DNA of 22,277 nt, taken from positions 1 to 22,277 of IMG/VR virus record IMGVR_UViG_3300036857_000215. One strand, written 5' to 3'. The position numbers and the translations under genes were made by a program. This document shows, in pieces, positions 1 to 6,202 of this stretch; positions within the stretch are counted from its first letter, which is position 1, and each line of letters starts with the position of its first letter. The notes beneath the pieces are model-generated. The model worked only from the letters and a program-made list of their open reading frames with translations. It had not been told where the DNA came from and did no database searches. The stretch comes from a virus.

Positions 1-175
1 GGCGGGCAGAACCCGTTGAAAAGAAATGCGGATCGCGTTTGAGGGGGTGTTTGGTAGGATAGAACGCGCGAATTGCCAGGCGGTTGCGCCATAACGCATA
101 GGTGAGTTTTGCGAACGGCTGGCGTATGTAACGCGAACACAAGCGGTAAAATAGGACAGCAAAAGTGACGGAACT

Positions 176-769
176 GTGAGCGAAGCGGGTCACAAGACGG
201 CGCTCGAGCTGGCGCTCGACGCGTATCGCGAGGCCGAGGCCGAACGCCGCGCCGCGGCTGGCCGCGAGGGGCAGCTCGCCCTCTTCGACGACGACGAGGC
301 GGGCGAGCCGGCGGCGCTTGGCGAGGGCCGCGCGGCTGAACCGGGCGAGCGTCGCATGGGGCGCCCGCCCGGGGCGCGCAACAAGCGCACCGACGAGCTC
401 GCGCGCTGGTATATCGGCAAAAACGGTGGTCGCGATCCCTTGGAACGCGGTATCGAGATTTCCGGTTTGCCGATCTTGGCGCCCGGCATCCTCGAGGGGC
501 TGGCGCAGCGTCTCGGCTGTTCGCGTTTTGATGCGGCCAAATTCTGGGCTGGCGTGTTGACCGCGACGCTACCCTACACGCATCAGCGGCTCGCCCAGCT
601 CGAGGTCAAGCCGGCGGGTGCGCTGGGCAGCGGCGAAGCGGTGCTGTGGACGCTAGGCGCGCGCGGCGAGCTCCTCGACGCGCGGCGGCATGAGCTCGGC
701 GATGCGGCGCTTAAGGACGTAACACCACCCTTCCCGGCGGCCGAACCGGACGATGATCCGTCCCGCTAG
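176..769 (+). CDS. Putative terminase small-subunit-like protein
   Basis: A 197-aa protein with a GTG start and only a weak upstream purine run. Residues 1-60 are acidic and Ala/Glu-rich, probably disordered. At about residues 62-71 there is a basic AT-hook-like segment, GRPPGARNKR. A helical region follows with the pattern 'DPLERGIEISGLP...LAQRLGCSRFDAAKF...LPYTHQRLAQLEVK'. From memory, this GRPxGxxNKRT start followed by a 'PYxHQ' block is found in small DNA-binding proteins next to large terminases in alphaproteobacterial podoviruses, where they are treated as small terminase subunits that recognise the packaging site. It is separated from the large terminase (3374) by six genes or sites, which is unusual but not prohibitive. 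It could instead be another phage DNA-binding protein. Confidence 0.5.
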   Translation: MSEAGHKTALELALDAYREAEAERRAAAGREGQLALFDDDEAGEPAALGEGRAAEPGERRMGRPPGARNKRTDELARWYIGKNGGRDPLERGIEISGLPILAPGILEGLAQRLGCSRFDAAKFWAGVLTATLPYTHQRLAQLEVKPAGALGSGEAVLWTLGARGELLDARRHELGDAALKDVTPPFPAAEPDDDPSR

Positions 770-829
770 ACCTTGGTTCAGCGGGACCTCGCGCGCACTG
801 CAAAATCGCGTGCCGCATGAATTGTTTTG

Positions 830-858
830 TTGACTTTTGGAACGTCGTACCGTAGGAT
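830..858 (+). promoter_or_regulatory. Sigma70-like promoter
   Basis: TTGACT at 830-835 and TAGGAT at 853-858 are separated by exactly 17 nt. They lie in a locally AT-richer stretch between the stop at 769 and the GTG at 921. The octamer TTTGGAAC occurs in the spacer (836-843) and again at 869-876, 33 nt apart (about three helical turns), so it may be an operator. A short dyad GCGGG/CCCGC follows at 879-895. The promoter would drive the 921-2271 operon, which ends at the terminator at 2317-2358. Confidence 0.55.
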
Positions 859-920
859 CCCTTTGGTTTTTGGAACCACGCGGGCCGCAAACCCGCGAAA
901 ACCGCGAAAGGAAAATCACA

Positions 921-1157
921 GTGACCACGATCAACAACAACAACTTGGCGCCGGCCGTTATCGCCGAATTGGCGGTGCGGCTGGTCGAGCGCGCCGGCGG
1001 CGTAAACGACGATTGGGGTTATGTCGTCGAGCGCGCCGACCGCGGCTGGACTGCAGCCGAAATAGCGCGAGCCTATGTGCGCTCGCATTTCCCGAAAGGC
1101 GATATTCGTCGCCGGCGGATGCTGGTCGGGTTGACCCGGCAAGGGGCGCGGCGATGA
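921..1157 (+). CDS. Small conserved-looking phage protein, function unknown
   Basis: A 78-aa protein. I chose GTG at 921 because AAAGGAA (908-914) lies 6 nt upstream; the longer reading from 837 would start inside the promoter. After an Asn-rich start (TTINNNN) the rest is mostly helical, with 'WGYVVERADRGWTAAEIARAYVRSHF' and a very basic end (KGDIRRRRM...RQGARR). The TAAEIARAYV segment could be one helix of a helix-turn-helix, but no complete DNA-binding domain is evident. The stop overlaps the next start (ATGA), so the two genes are probably translationally coupled. First gene after the promoter at 830-858. Function not recognised. Confidence 0.6.
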   Translation: MTTINNNNLAPAVIAELAVRLVERAGGVNDDWGYVVERADRGWTAAEIARAYVRSHFPKGDIRRRRMLVGLTRQGARR

Positions 1158-1465
1158 GCGAGAATGGCGAACTTGATCTGCGGGCGGAAATCGCCCGCAT
1201 CGATCGCGATCGCGCCGAAGCGCACAAGCTCGAGGTCGAGGCGCGCAAGCTCGATGCCGAGGCGCGCAAGATCGATGCCGAGCATCGCCGGCAGGCGGAT
1301 CGCGATTTTGCCGAACTGCGCAAGCTCGCCGCCGAACGCGACAAGCTCGCCGCCGAGGCGCTCAAATTCGAGCGCGAGCGCTGGTGGTTTCCGTGGGCAC
1401 AGCTCGCGGCGCTGGTGGCGTCGAGTGCGGCGATTGCCGCGGTCGTCGCGCGCCTTCTGCACTGA
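1154..1465 (+). CDS. Tail-anchored heptad-repeat membrane protein
   Basis: A 103-aa protein with an ATG overlapping the upstream stop. Residues 10-76 are a highly charged helix with two runs of exact seven-residue units. The first is KLEVEAR-KLDAEAR-KIDAEHR (25-45); the second is KLAAERD-KLAAEAL-KFERERW (57-77). Both fit a coiled coil. Residues 77-103 (WWFPWAQLAALVASSAAIAAVVARLLH) form one transmembrane segment at the very C-terminus. The predicted topology is a cytoplasmic coiled coil held to the inner membrane by a tail anchor. The repeats are also visible in DNA as near-identical 21-nt units (1226-1288). I do not recognise a family; a lysis-accessory or superinfection role is only a guess. 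Confidence 0.65.
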   Translation: MSENGELDLRAEIARIDRDRAEAHKLEVEARKLDAEARKIDAEHRRQADRDFAELRKLAAERDKLAAEALKFERERWWFPWAQLAALVASSAAIAAVVARLLH

Positions 1466-1477
1466 GGAGGCCTGGCG

Positions 1478-2065
1478 ATGAAAATCGGCTATGGCCGCAC
1501 CTCGACCTGGCACCAGGAGGCCGGGCTTGCGGCGCAACGCGAGACCCTGACCGCGGCAGGTTGCGAGGAAATATTCCAGGAACAGGTGTCGAGCGTCGAG
1601 CTGCGCCCGCAGCTCGAGGCGGCGATCCGGTGCTTGCGCAAGGGCGATGTGCTGGTCGTCACCAAGCTCGACCGCTTTGCGCGGTCGGTCGAGCATGCGA
1701 TTTGCCTGGAACGCAAGATCGCGGCGAAGGGTGCCGCGTTGCTGGTGCTTGATCCGGGCATCGATACCGGGACCGCGGTCGGGCGGCTGATGTTTGGCGT
1801 GCTGGGCAGTGTCGCGCAGTTTGAACGCGAAATCATGTTGGAGCGCCAGCGCGACGGCATTGCGCGCGCACAAGCCGACGGCAAATATCGCGGCCGCGCG
1901 CCGACCGCGCGCGCCAAAGCCGAGGAGATCGAGCGGTTGCTGGCGGCCGGTGTGCCAAAAGCCGAGATCGCGCGGCGGCTGCGGATCGGCCGCACCAGCG
2001 TTTTTCGCGTGCTCGGCGAGCGCCGCGAGGCGCTGGCCGCGGATCGTGCGGAGGCCGCGTCGTGA
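1478..2065 (+). CDS. Serine recombinase (resolvase/invertase family)
   Basis: A 195-aa small serine recombinase, normal length for the Hin/Tn3-resolvase group. SD GAGGAGG (1464-1470) is 7 nt before the ATG. The catalytic domain begins GYGRTST, with Arg7 and nucleophile Ser9 in the positions of R8/S10 of gamma-delta resolvase. The conserved KLDRFARS (63-70) supplies the Asp/Arg residues. The E-helix start FEREIMLERQRDGI (115-128) and the minor-groove arm RGR (138-140) follow. A C-terminal helix-turn-helix is seen at 157-179 (GVPKAEIARRLRIGRTSVFRV). All key residues are present, so it should be active in site-specific inversion or resolution. No pair of inverted crossover sites is obvious nearby. 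It sits in a coupled operon with small phage genes rather than in an isolated transposon. Confidence 0.92.
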   Translation: MKIGYGRTSTWHQEAGLAAQRETLTAAGCEEIFQEQVSSVELRPQLEAAIRCLRKGDVLVVTKLDRFARSVEHAICLERKIAAKGAALLVLDPGIDTGTAVGRLMFGVLGSVAQFEREIMLERQRDGIARAQADGKYRGRAPTARAKAEEIERLLAAGVPKAEIARRLRIGRTSVFRVLGERREALAADRAEAAS

Positions 2066-2271
2066 ACTGGCGGCGGGATCGTCCGGTTGGTCTGGCGCCC
2101 GCAGGCTGGCATGTCACGGTCGCCTCGGCCGATCTGGGCGAGGTCTTGTGGCACGGCATGCCGTCGTCGCAGGCTGAGGCTGAGGCGCTCGCGGCCGAGG
2201 CGCGGCGGCTGCGCCCGGACGCGCGGATCATGATCCGGCCGCCGGCCGGGCCGCTCTACGATTGGGAGTGA
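2062..2271 (+). CDS. Small hypothetical protein (69 aa)
   Basis: Starts with GTG overlapping the recombinase stop (GTGA), so it is probably co-translated with it. The sequence has a strand-like core (GWHVTVASADLGEVLWHG), an Ala/Glu-rich helix (SSQAEAEALAAEARRLRPDARI) and an end in PPAGPLYDWE. The compact beta-helix-beta pattern and codon use resemble the neighbouring genes, so I take it as real. It is the last gene before the terminator at 2317-2358. No function recognised. Confidence 0.6.
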   Translation: MNWRRDRPVGLAPAGWHVTVASADLGEVLWHGMPSSQAEAEALAAEARRLRPDARIMIRPPAGPLYDWE

Positions 2272-2304
2272 CGAGGCGGTCTCGGCTGATCCGCCAGCCG
2301 TAAC

Positions 2305-2324
2305 GCGGTTTTTTCAAAAACCGC
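2305..2324 (+). promoter_or_regulatory. Alternative hairpin overlapping the terminator stem
   Basis: GCGGTTTTT (2305-2313) is the reverse complement of AAAAACCGC (2316-2324), giving a 9-bp stem with a 2-nt gap. Its right arm is also most of the left arm of the terminator at 2317-2353. The two structures therefore cannot form at once, the geometry of an attenuator or anti-terminator pair. The very small loop makes full closure unlikely, so this is tentative. Confidence 0.35.
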
Positions 2325-2358
2325 CCTTCCCGCCGGCCGGGAGGGGCGGTTTTATTTT
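2317..2358 (+). terminator. Rho-independent terminator
   Basis: A 16-bp stem with one mismatch: left arm AAAACCGCCCTTCCCG (2317-2332), right arm CGGGAGGGGCGGTTTT (2338-2353), loop CCGGC. It is followed by ATTTT. It lies 45 nt after the stop of the 2062-2271 gene and closes the recombinase operon. The arms begin in A and end in T, so the reverse strand could also be terminated. Confidence 0.88.
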
Positions 2359-2378
2359 GTCCGAGAGGGGTGCGGGGA

Positions 2379-2948
2379 ATGGCCAAGAGTACGCGATGGG
2401 GCGGGGCGCGGCGCGAGGCGATGCGGGCGGCTGGTATCGAGGAGCCATCGCGCGAGCGGCGCCGCCAAGGCGCGGTCGTGCGCCAGGTGGCGCTCGTCGA
2501 GGACGAGGCGGGCGGGATGCGCCGTGCGGTCGTCTGGCGCGGTCTCGACACGCTCGCGACGATGACGCAACGCGGCACGATCACCGCGACGATGGCGGCG
2601 GCTGGCGAGCGGTTTCACGACGCATTCCGGCGGGCCGGGCTCGATGGTCTCTATGCGCCGGACCCCAGGCGGGTCCCGGTGCAGCTCGGGCCGAGCTATG
2701 GCTTGTGGCGGATGGCGCGCGGCAATGACCGCGCCAAGCTCGAGGTTGCGGGCGCGCTTGCCGCCCTCGGCGGCGCCGTCTCGCCGGGCGGGTCGTGCGC
2801 CTGGCATGTGCTTGGCTGCGAATGGTCGCTGCGGCAATGGGCGGTCAGCGTCAATTGGGCGGCGGGCGGCATCTCGCACCAATATGCCGCCGGCATCCTG
2901 ATCGCCGGGCTCGGCATGCTCGACGCGCATTTTCGTCATAGGGTCTGA
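2379..2948 (+). CDS. DUF6456-like phage protein
   Basis: A 189-aa protein. I prefer ATG 2379 over GTG 2370 because AGAGGGG (2364-2370) is correctly spaced for it. The N-terminal 45 residues are basic. The middle has 'TLATMTQRGTITATMAAAGERFHDAFRRAGLDGLY'. The C-terminal third (W-HVLGCEWSLRQWA...AAGILIAGLGMLDAHF) resembles, from memory, the alphaproteobacterial DUF6456 fold: a helical protein in which a 'W-V-G-S-R-WA' motif is followed by a helix ending 'L-LAxHY'. Such proteins occur in prophages and chromosomes without a settled role. It stands alone between a strong terminator and a non-coding stretch just before the large terminase, where late-gene regulators often lie. A regulatory role is inference. 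Confidence 0.55.
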   Translation: MAKSTRWGGARREAMRAAGIEEPSRERRRQGAVVRQVALVEDEAGGMRRAVVWRGLDTLATMTQRGTITATMAAAGERFHDAFRRAGLDGLYAPDPRRVPVQLGPSYGLWRMARGNDRAKLEVAGALAALGGAVSPGGSCAWHVLGCEWSLRQWAVSVNWAAGGISHQYAAGILIAGLGMLDAHFRHRV

Positions 2949-3064
2949 AATCGCCGCAAACCGGGTCTGGATGCGCAAAAGCCGATTTGCGGTCCCTTTG
3001 GAGCTGAAAACCCGAGAAACCCCCTCAGTGGCGGGCGCCGCGGCCGGCTGAGCCAAAATTTTTG

Positions 3065-3096
3065 CAACGCGAGCGCAGCCGCGGAGATGCTGCGAG
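3065..3096 (+). repeat. REP-like 32-bp repeat, copy 1
   Basis: Identical over 32 bp to the copies at 3254 and 3322. It starts CAACGCGAGC and ends GATGCTGCGAG. Inside is a 6-bp dyad, CGCAGC/GCTGCG, with a 9-nt loop CGCGGAGAT. The flanks of this copy differ from those of the other two. It lies 157 nt before copy 2. Confidence 0.9.
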
Positions 3097-3118
3097 GTGA
3101 CGCTGTGAAGAAAGAGGC

Positions 3119-3149
3119 TTGACAGGGTGGTGACCACGAACGCCATGAT
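3119..3149 (+). promoter_or_regulatory. Possible promoter for the packaging operon
   Basis: A perfect -35 hexamer TTGACA (3119-3124) is followed after 19 nt by CATGAT (3144-3149), four of six matches to TATAAT. The spacing is 2 nt longer than ideal and the transcript would have a leader of over 200 nt containing repeat copies 2 and 3. The position upstream of the terminase gene supports it; the spacing argues against it. Confidence 0.35.
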
Positions 3150-3253
3150 TTAACCAAGATCGGTTCGCGCGACCCCAGCGCGGACGAAACGAGAACACGG
3201 CGCTGCGGCGCCCCTCTTGCGCAGCCAACCTTACCGCCAAGGTGGACGGGTGA

Positions 3254-3285
3254 CAACGCGAGCGCAGCCGCGGAGATGCTGCGAG
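3254..3285 (+). repeat. REP-like 32-bp repeat, copy 2
   Basis: Same 32 bp as copies 1 and 3. Together with copy 3 it is part of a longer 39-bp identity that also includes the upstream CGGGTGA (3247-3253). It is 36 nt from copy 3. Confidence 0.9.
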
Positions 3286-3321
3286 CGACGAGGATGTGTG
3301 GTGGTTGTCGGCGGCGGGTGA

Positions 3322-3353
3322 CAACGCGAGCGCAGCCGCGGAGATGCTGCGAG
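3322..3353 (+). repeat. REP-like 32-bp repeat, copy 3
   Basis: Third identical copy; the 39-bp form shared with copy 2 is 3315-3353. It ends 20 nt before the terminase ATG and contains an in-frame ATG (3344), so a longer terminase reading would translate the dyad. Confidence 0.9.
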
Positions 3354-3373
3354 TCCTCAAAAAACGGCGACGT

Positions 3374-5578
3374 ATGGCGGCGGCTGCCTTCTATGAGCCC
3401 GACGGCGCGCAACTGCGCGCGTTTCGTGCGAGCCAAGCCTTTGCGCGCGCTCTGATCGGTCCCGTCTATGGCGGCCGCAAGACCTGCTGCATCCACGAAA
3501 TCATCCGCCGGGTGCAAGACGCCAGGCGTCAGCGGCACTGGCGCTGGCTGGTGGTGGGGCCCAAAGCCGACGAGCTCGACCGCGAAATCGTGCCGGCATT
3601 GCGCGACGCCCTTCCGCCGGAAACCGGCTGGGATGCCAAAGGGCACCGTCTCGGGCTCGAATACAACCTCGGCGACGACATCCTGCGCCGCCTCGAAATC
3701 TTGGCTCTGGGGCTCGACCAGGAAGCCGACCGCAAGCGCTTTCTCGCGGCCGAAGCGACCGCGGTGTGGCTGGTCGACGCCCGCTGGCTCGCCGAAGGGG
3801 TGTTTGATACGGCGCTGACGATTGCGCGCAAGAGTTTTCCCGCACCCTTGCAGGGTGGTGCTGAATGGTCCGGGGTCATCTGCTCGTCGAGGATGCCGGG
3901 TCCCGGTCACTGGCTGATCGGCCGCAGTCTGGACGCCGGCGGCGTCAGACACGATCTCGCCCTGTTTCGCCAGCCGGGTGGCCGCACTCCCGAGGCGGAA
4001 AATCTTGGCCCCCTCAAAGCCGCTGGATTTTCCTACGAGAGCCTGGCCGAGCTGTGGCCGCCCGACCGGGTGCGGGTCGAGATCGACGCTGAGCTCGGCG
4101 CCTCGGCCGAGGAAACCGCCCTCGAGGCGGATCGCGAAGCGGCGCGCAACGACTTCACGCGGTTTATCGGGGTGGTGGCGCCCGATATCACGCCGGCGGC
4201 GCATCATCGGCTGTTGATCCACACCCTCGAACGGGTGGCGCGCGGCGAGTTGAAGCGGGTGATGTTCTTTCTGCCGCCGGGTGCTGCGAAATCGACCTAT
4301 GCCTCGCTGCTGTTTCCGCCGTGGTTTTTGGGGCGCAAGCCGGCGGACAGCATCATCCTCGCCTCGCACCAGCGCGAGCTCGCCGAGCGGTTTGGCCGCC
4401 GGGTGCGCAACATCGTCGCCTCGGCGCAATACCGCGATGTATTCGGGTTTGGGCTCGCCCCCGACAGCGGCGCGGCCGGGCGCTGGGAAACCCAGCGCGG
4501 CGGCGAATTCTATGCGGTCGGGGTCGACAGCTCGGTGACCGGCCGGCGCGCCGATCTCGGGATCATCGACGATCCCGTCAAAGGGCGCGCCGAAGCCGAC
4601 AGCCCGACCGTGCGCCAGCACACCTGGGATTGGTACAAGGCGGATTTCTGGACCCGCCTCAAACCCGGTGCCGCCCTCCTCTACATCGGCACCCGCTGGC
4701 ACGATGACGATCTCGCCGGGCGCCTCATCGAGGAGGCCAAAGCCGGCGGCGAACAATTCGAGATCATCTCGATCCCGGCACTCGCCAAGGAAGGCGACCC
4801 GCTGGGCCGCGCCCCCGGCGAGCGCCTGTGGCCGGAATGGTTCACCGCCGAGACGTTCGAGACCGCCCAGCGCGACGTGCGCAACTGGTCGGCGCTCTAC
4901 CAGCAAGAGCCGATGCCGGAATCGGGCGATTACTTCAAAGCCGAATGGATACGCTGGTACGACAAGGCGCCGCCGCGCGATGAGTTGCGCACCTATGGCG
5001 CCAGCGATTACGCGGTGACCAGCGATGGCGGTGATTTTACCGTGCACCTGGTGGCTGGGGTCGATCCCGAAGACGACATCTACCTGCTCGATTGCTGGCG
5101 CGAGCAGACTGCCTCAAACGAATGGGTCGAGGCCGAGCTCGATTTGATGGCGCGCTGGAAAACCCTCGAATGGGCCGAAGAAAAGGGGCAGATCGAAAAG
5201 GGGGTGGGGCCGTTTCTTACCAAGCGCCAGCGCGAGCGCAAGATTTACAACTACCGAAAACAGTATTCGACCGCGGGCGGCGACAAGGCGGTGCGGGCTC
5301 AGCCGATCCGCGCCCGGATGGCGATGGGGAAAGTGTATTTTCCGTCGCGCGCATCCTGGGCAACCGATTTTGTCCAGGAATTGTTGCGCTTTCCGGCCGG
5401 GCGCTTTGACGATCGGGTCGATGCGCTGGCACTGATCGGCCGGATGCTCGGCGAGATGGTGCCAGGGCAGCGCGCTAAGCGGCCCGAGCCGATCCGCGGC
5501 ATCGAGGCGCTGACCCTCGACCAGGCCTACAAACTCACCGGCCCCGGTGCGCGCTGGGGTGTGGCGCTGGTGCACTAG
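3374..5578 (+). CDS. Large terminase with an extra degenerate N-terminal terminase ATPase domain
   Basis: A 734-aa protein; phage large terminases are usually about 400-600 aa. Residues about 240-734 form a complete terminase: P-loop LPPGAAKST (300-308, a variant of the LPPRHGKS type), Walker B LGIIDD (395-400), coupling motif YIGTRWHDDD (437-446), and an RNase H-like nuclease with SDYAVT (Asp545), VDPEDDIYLLD (563-573) and the late acidic GRFDDRVDA (677-685). It would pump DNA into the prohead and cut it. Residues about 8-230 resemble the ATPase half of a different podoviral terminase family: PDGAQLRAF, a P-loop-like GPVYGGRKT (29-37), RWLVVGP, ILALGLDQEADRKRF, and RQPGGRTPEAENL (199-211). 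The P-loop and acidic box (VWLVDAR) are altered. Start at 3374 chosen because MAAAAFYEPDG matches how that family begins; the SD is poor. ATG 3344 lies inside a repeat. Confidence 0.93.
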   Translation: MAAAAFYEPDGAQLRAFRASQAFARALIGPVYGGRKTCCIHEIIRRVQDARRQRHWRWLVVGPKADELDREIVPALRDALPPETGWDAKGHRLGLEYNLGDDILRRLEILALGLDQEADRKRFLAAEATAVWLVDARWLAEGVFDTALTIARKSFPAPLQGGAEWSGVICSSRMPGPGHWLIGRSLDAGGVRHDLALFRQPGGRTPEAENLGPLKAAGFSYESLAELWPPDRVRVEIDAELGASAEETALEADREAARNDFTRFIGVVAPDITPAAHHRLLIHTLERVARGELKRVMFFLPPGAAKSTYASLLFPPWFLGRKPADSIILASHQRELAERFGRRVRNIVASAQYRDVFGFGLAPDSGAAGRWETQRGGEFYAVGVDSSVTGRRADLGIIDDPVKGRAEADSPTVRQHTWDWYKADFWTRLKPGAALLYIGTRWHDDDLAGRLIEEAKAGGEQFEIISIPALAKEGDPLGRAPGERLWPEWFTAETFETAQRDVRNWSALYQQEPMPESGDYFKAEWIRWYDKAPPRDELRTYGASDYAVTSDGGDFTVHLVAGVDPEDDIYLLDCWREQTASNEWVEAELDLMARWKTLEWAEEKGQIEKGVGPFLTKRQRERKIYNYRKQYSTAGGDKAVRAQPIRARMAMGKVYFPSRASWATDFVQELLRFPAGRFDDRVDALALIGRMLGEMVPGQRAKRPEPIRGIEALTLDQAYKLTGPGARWGVALVH

Positions 5579-5806
5579 GTGCGCTGCGAGCCGTGCCGCG
5601 GCCGGGGCGAGGTGCGCAATCCACGCGCCGGGTGTGCCGGCGAGCCGCCGACGATCCCGTGCGGCGAGTGCATCGGTGGGATCGCGTCGTGCTGCGACGG
5701 CGCCGGTAGCGAAGAAACGGCAAGAGGAAGCGGATCATGCCCGACGAGCAGCCTGCTCTCGACCTCGCCGGCGGCGGCGACGAGAAAAAGCGCCTGCCGA
5801 TCCTGA
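5579..5806 (+). CDS. Small zinc-finger (DnaJ-like CxxC) phage protein
   Basis: A 75-aa frame starting with GTG directly after the terminase stop. Residues 1-45 carry two CxxC pairs in DnaJ-type zinc-knuckle context, CEPCRGRGE (3-11) and CGECIGG (28-34), plus Cys19 and the doublet C38-C39 (ASCCDGAG). Small phage proteins ending in '...PCPxCxGxGIxxCCxG' are common beside packaging genes; their role is not established. The last 23 residues overlap the start of the HAD gene (5737) and look non-native (Ser/Ala-rich), so the functional part is probably residues 1-50. Confidence is high for the motif, lower for the exact end. Confidence 0.6.
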   Translation: MRCEPCRGRGEVRNPRAGCAGEPPTIPCGECIGGIASCCDGAGSEETARGSGSCPTSSLLSTSPAAATRKSACRS

Positions 5807-6195
5807 TGCTCGATTTTGACGGGGTGCTGCATTCCTACAGTTCGGGCTGGCAAGGGGCGGACCGCATCCTCGATCCGCCGGTCGCGGGGTTTGCCGGGTT
5901 TCTCGAACGCGCGGTCGAGCATTTCCAGGTGTGCGTGCACTCGTCGCGCTCGGCGGTCGAAGAAGGTCGCTGGGCGATGCGGGATTGGCTGCGCCGCGAG
6001 CTTCATGCGCATTACCGGCAGACAGTGTCGACCGATGCCGGCGCCTGGCGGGCGGCTGACGCGATCATGAACCGGATGGGGTTCCCGAAGGACAAGCCGG
6101 CGGCGTTTGTCAGTCTCGACGACCGGTGTCTGAATTTCACCGGCGTGTGGCCCGATATCGCCGAATTGCGCGCCTTTCGGCCGTGGTGGGGCTGA
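5737..6195 (+). CDS. HAD-superfamily phosphatase-like protein
   Basis: A 152-aa protein with GAGGAA about 8 nt before the ATG. After a short acidic lead, motif I is LMLDFDGVLHS (Asp26 nucleophile, Asp28 acid/base). Motif II is the Ser in VCVHSSRS (Ser69/70). The late acidic motif is VSLDDRCLNF (Asp128, Asp129), which would bind magnesium. No cap domain is evident. Family knowledge: minimal HAD enzymes of this kind hydrolyse phosphate esters, including nucleic-acid ends and nucleotides; the substrate here is unknown. It overlaps the zinc-finger frame by 70 nt. A clearly related copy at 20548-20922 lacks the catalytic residues. Confidence 0.82.
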   Translation: MPDEQPALDLAGGGDEKKRLPILMLDFDGVLHSYSSGWQGADRILDPPVAGFAGFLERAVEHFQVCVHSSRSAVEEGRWAMRDWLRRELHAHYRQTVSTDAGAWRAADAIMNRMGFPKDKPAAFVSLDDRCLNFTGVWPDIAELRAFRPWWG

Positions 6196-6202
6196 TCCCC
6201 GA

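Larger units (their letters stand above)
2949..3373. other. 425-nt non-coding interval with repeats before the large terminase
   Basis: No reading frame here looks like a gene. Open frames on the minus strand give low-complexity Ser/Arg/Ala products and are extensions of shadows of neighbouring genes. The interval contains three copies of a 32-bp dyad-bearing repeat (3065, 3254, 3322), a perfect TTGACA box (3119-3124) and otherwise unstructured DNA. The repeats look more like chromosomal palindromic elements than phage sequence. It separates the DUF6456-like gene from the packaging operon and is the longest gene-free stretch in the window. Confidence 0.7.

Noticed and set aside
1-175. Tail of an upstream gene (frame ending at about 42)
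   Set aside because: Only 13 codons are visible, too few to support a call; the rest of the interval shows no convincing promoter or structure.
837-920. Longer start for the 921 gene
   Set aside because: It would begin inside the promoter; GTG 921 has the proper SD.
3065-3353. CRISPR array
   Set aside because: Three identical repeats, and one gap (36 nt) is spacer-like. However, the other gap is 157 nt, identity extends into the flank of two copies, and no cas gene is nearby.
3296-3373. Longer terminase start at GTG 3296 or ATG 3344
   Set aside because: Both would translate the dyad repeat, and neither has a better ribosome site; the family-like N-terminus begins just after ATG 3374.
2936-5047. 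703-codon minus-strand open frame opposite the terminase
   Set aside because: Shadow of the high-GC terminase gene; the product is Arg/Gly/Ala-rich without any domain, and the plus strand has clear terminase motifs.
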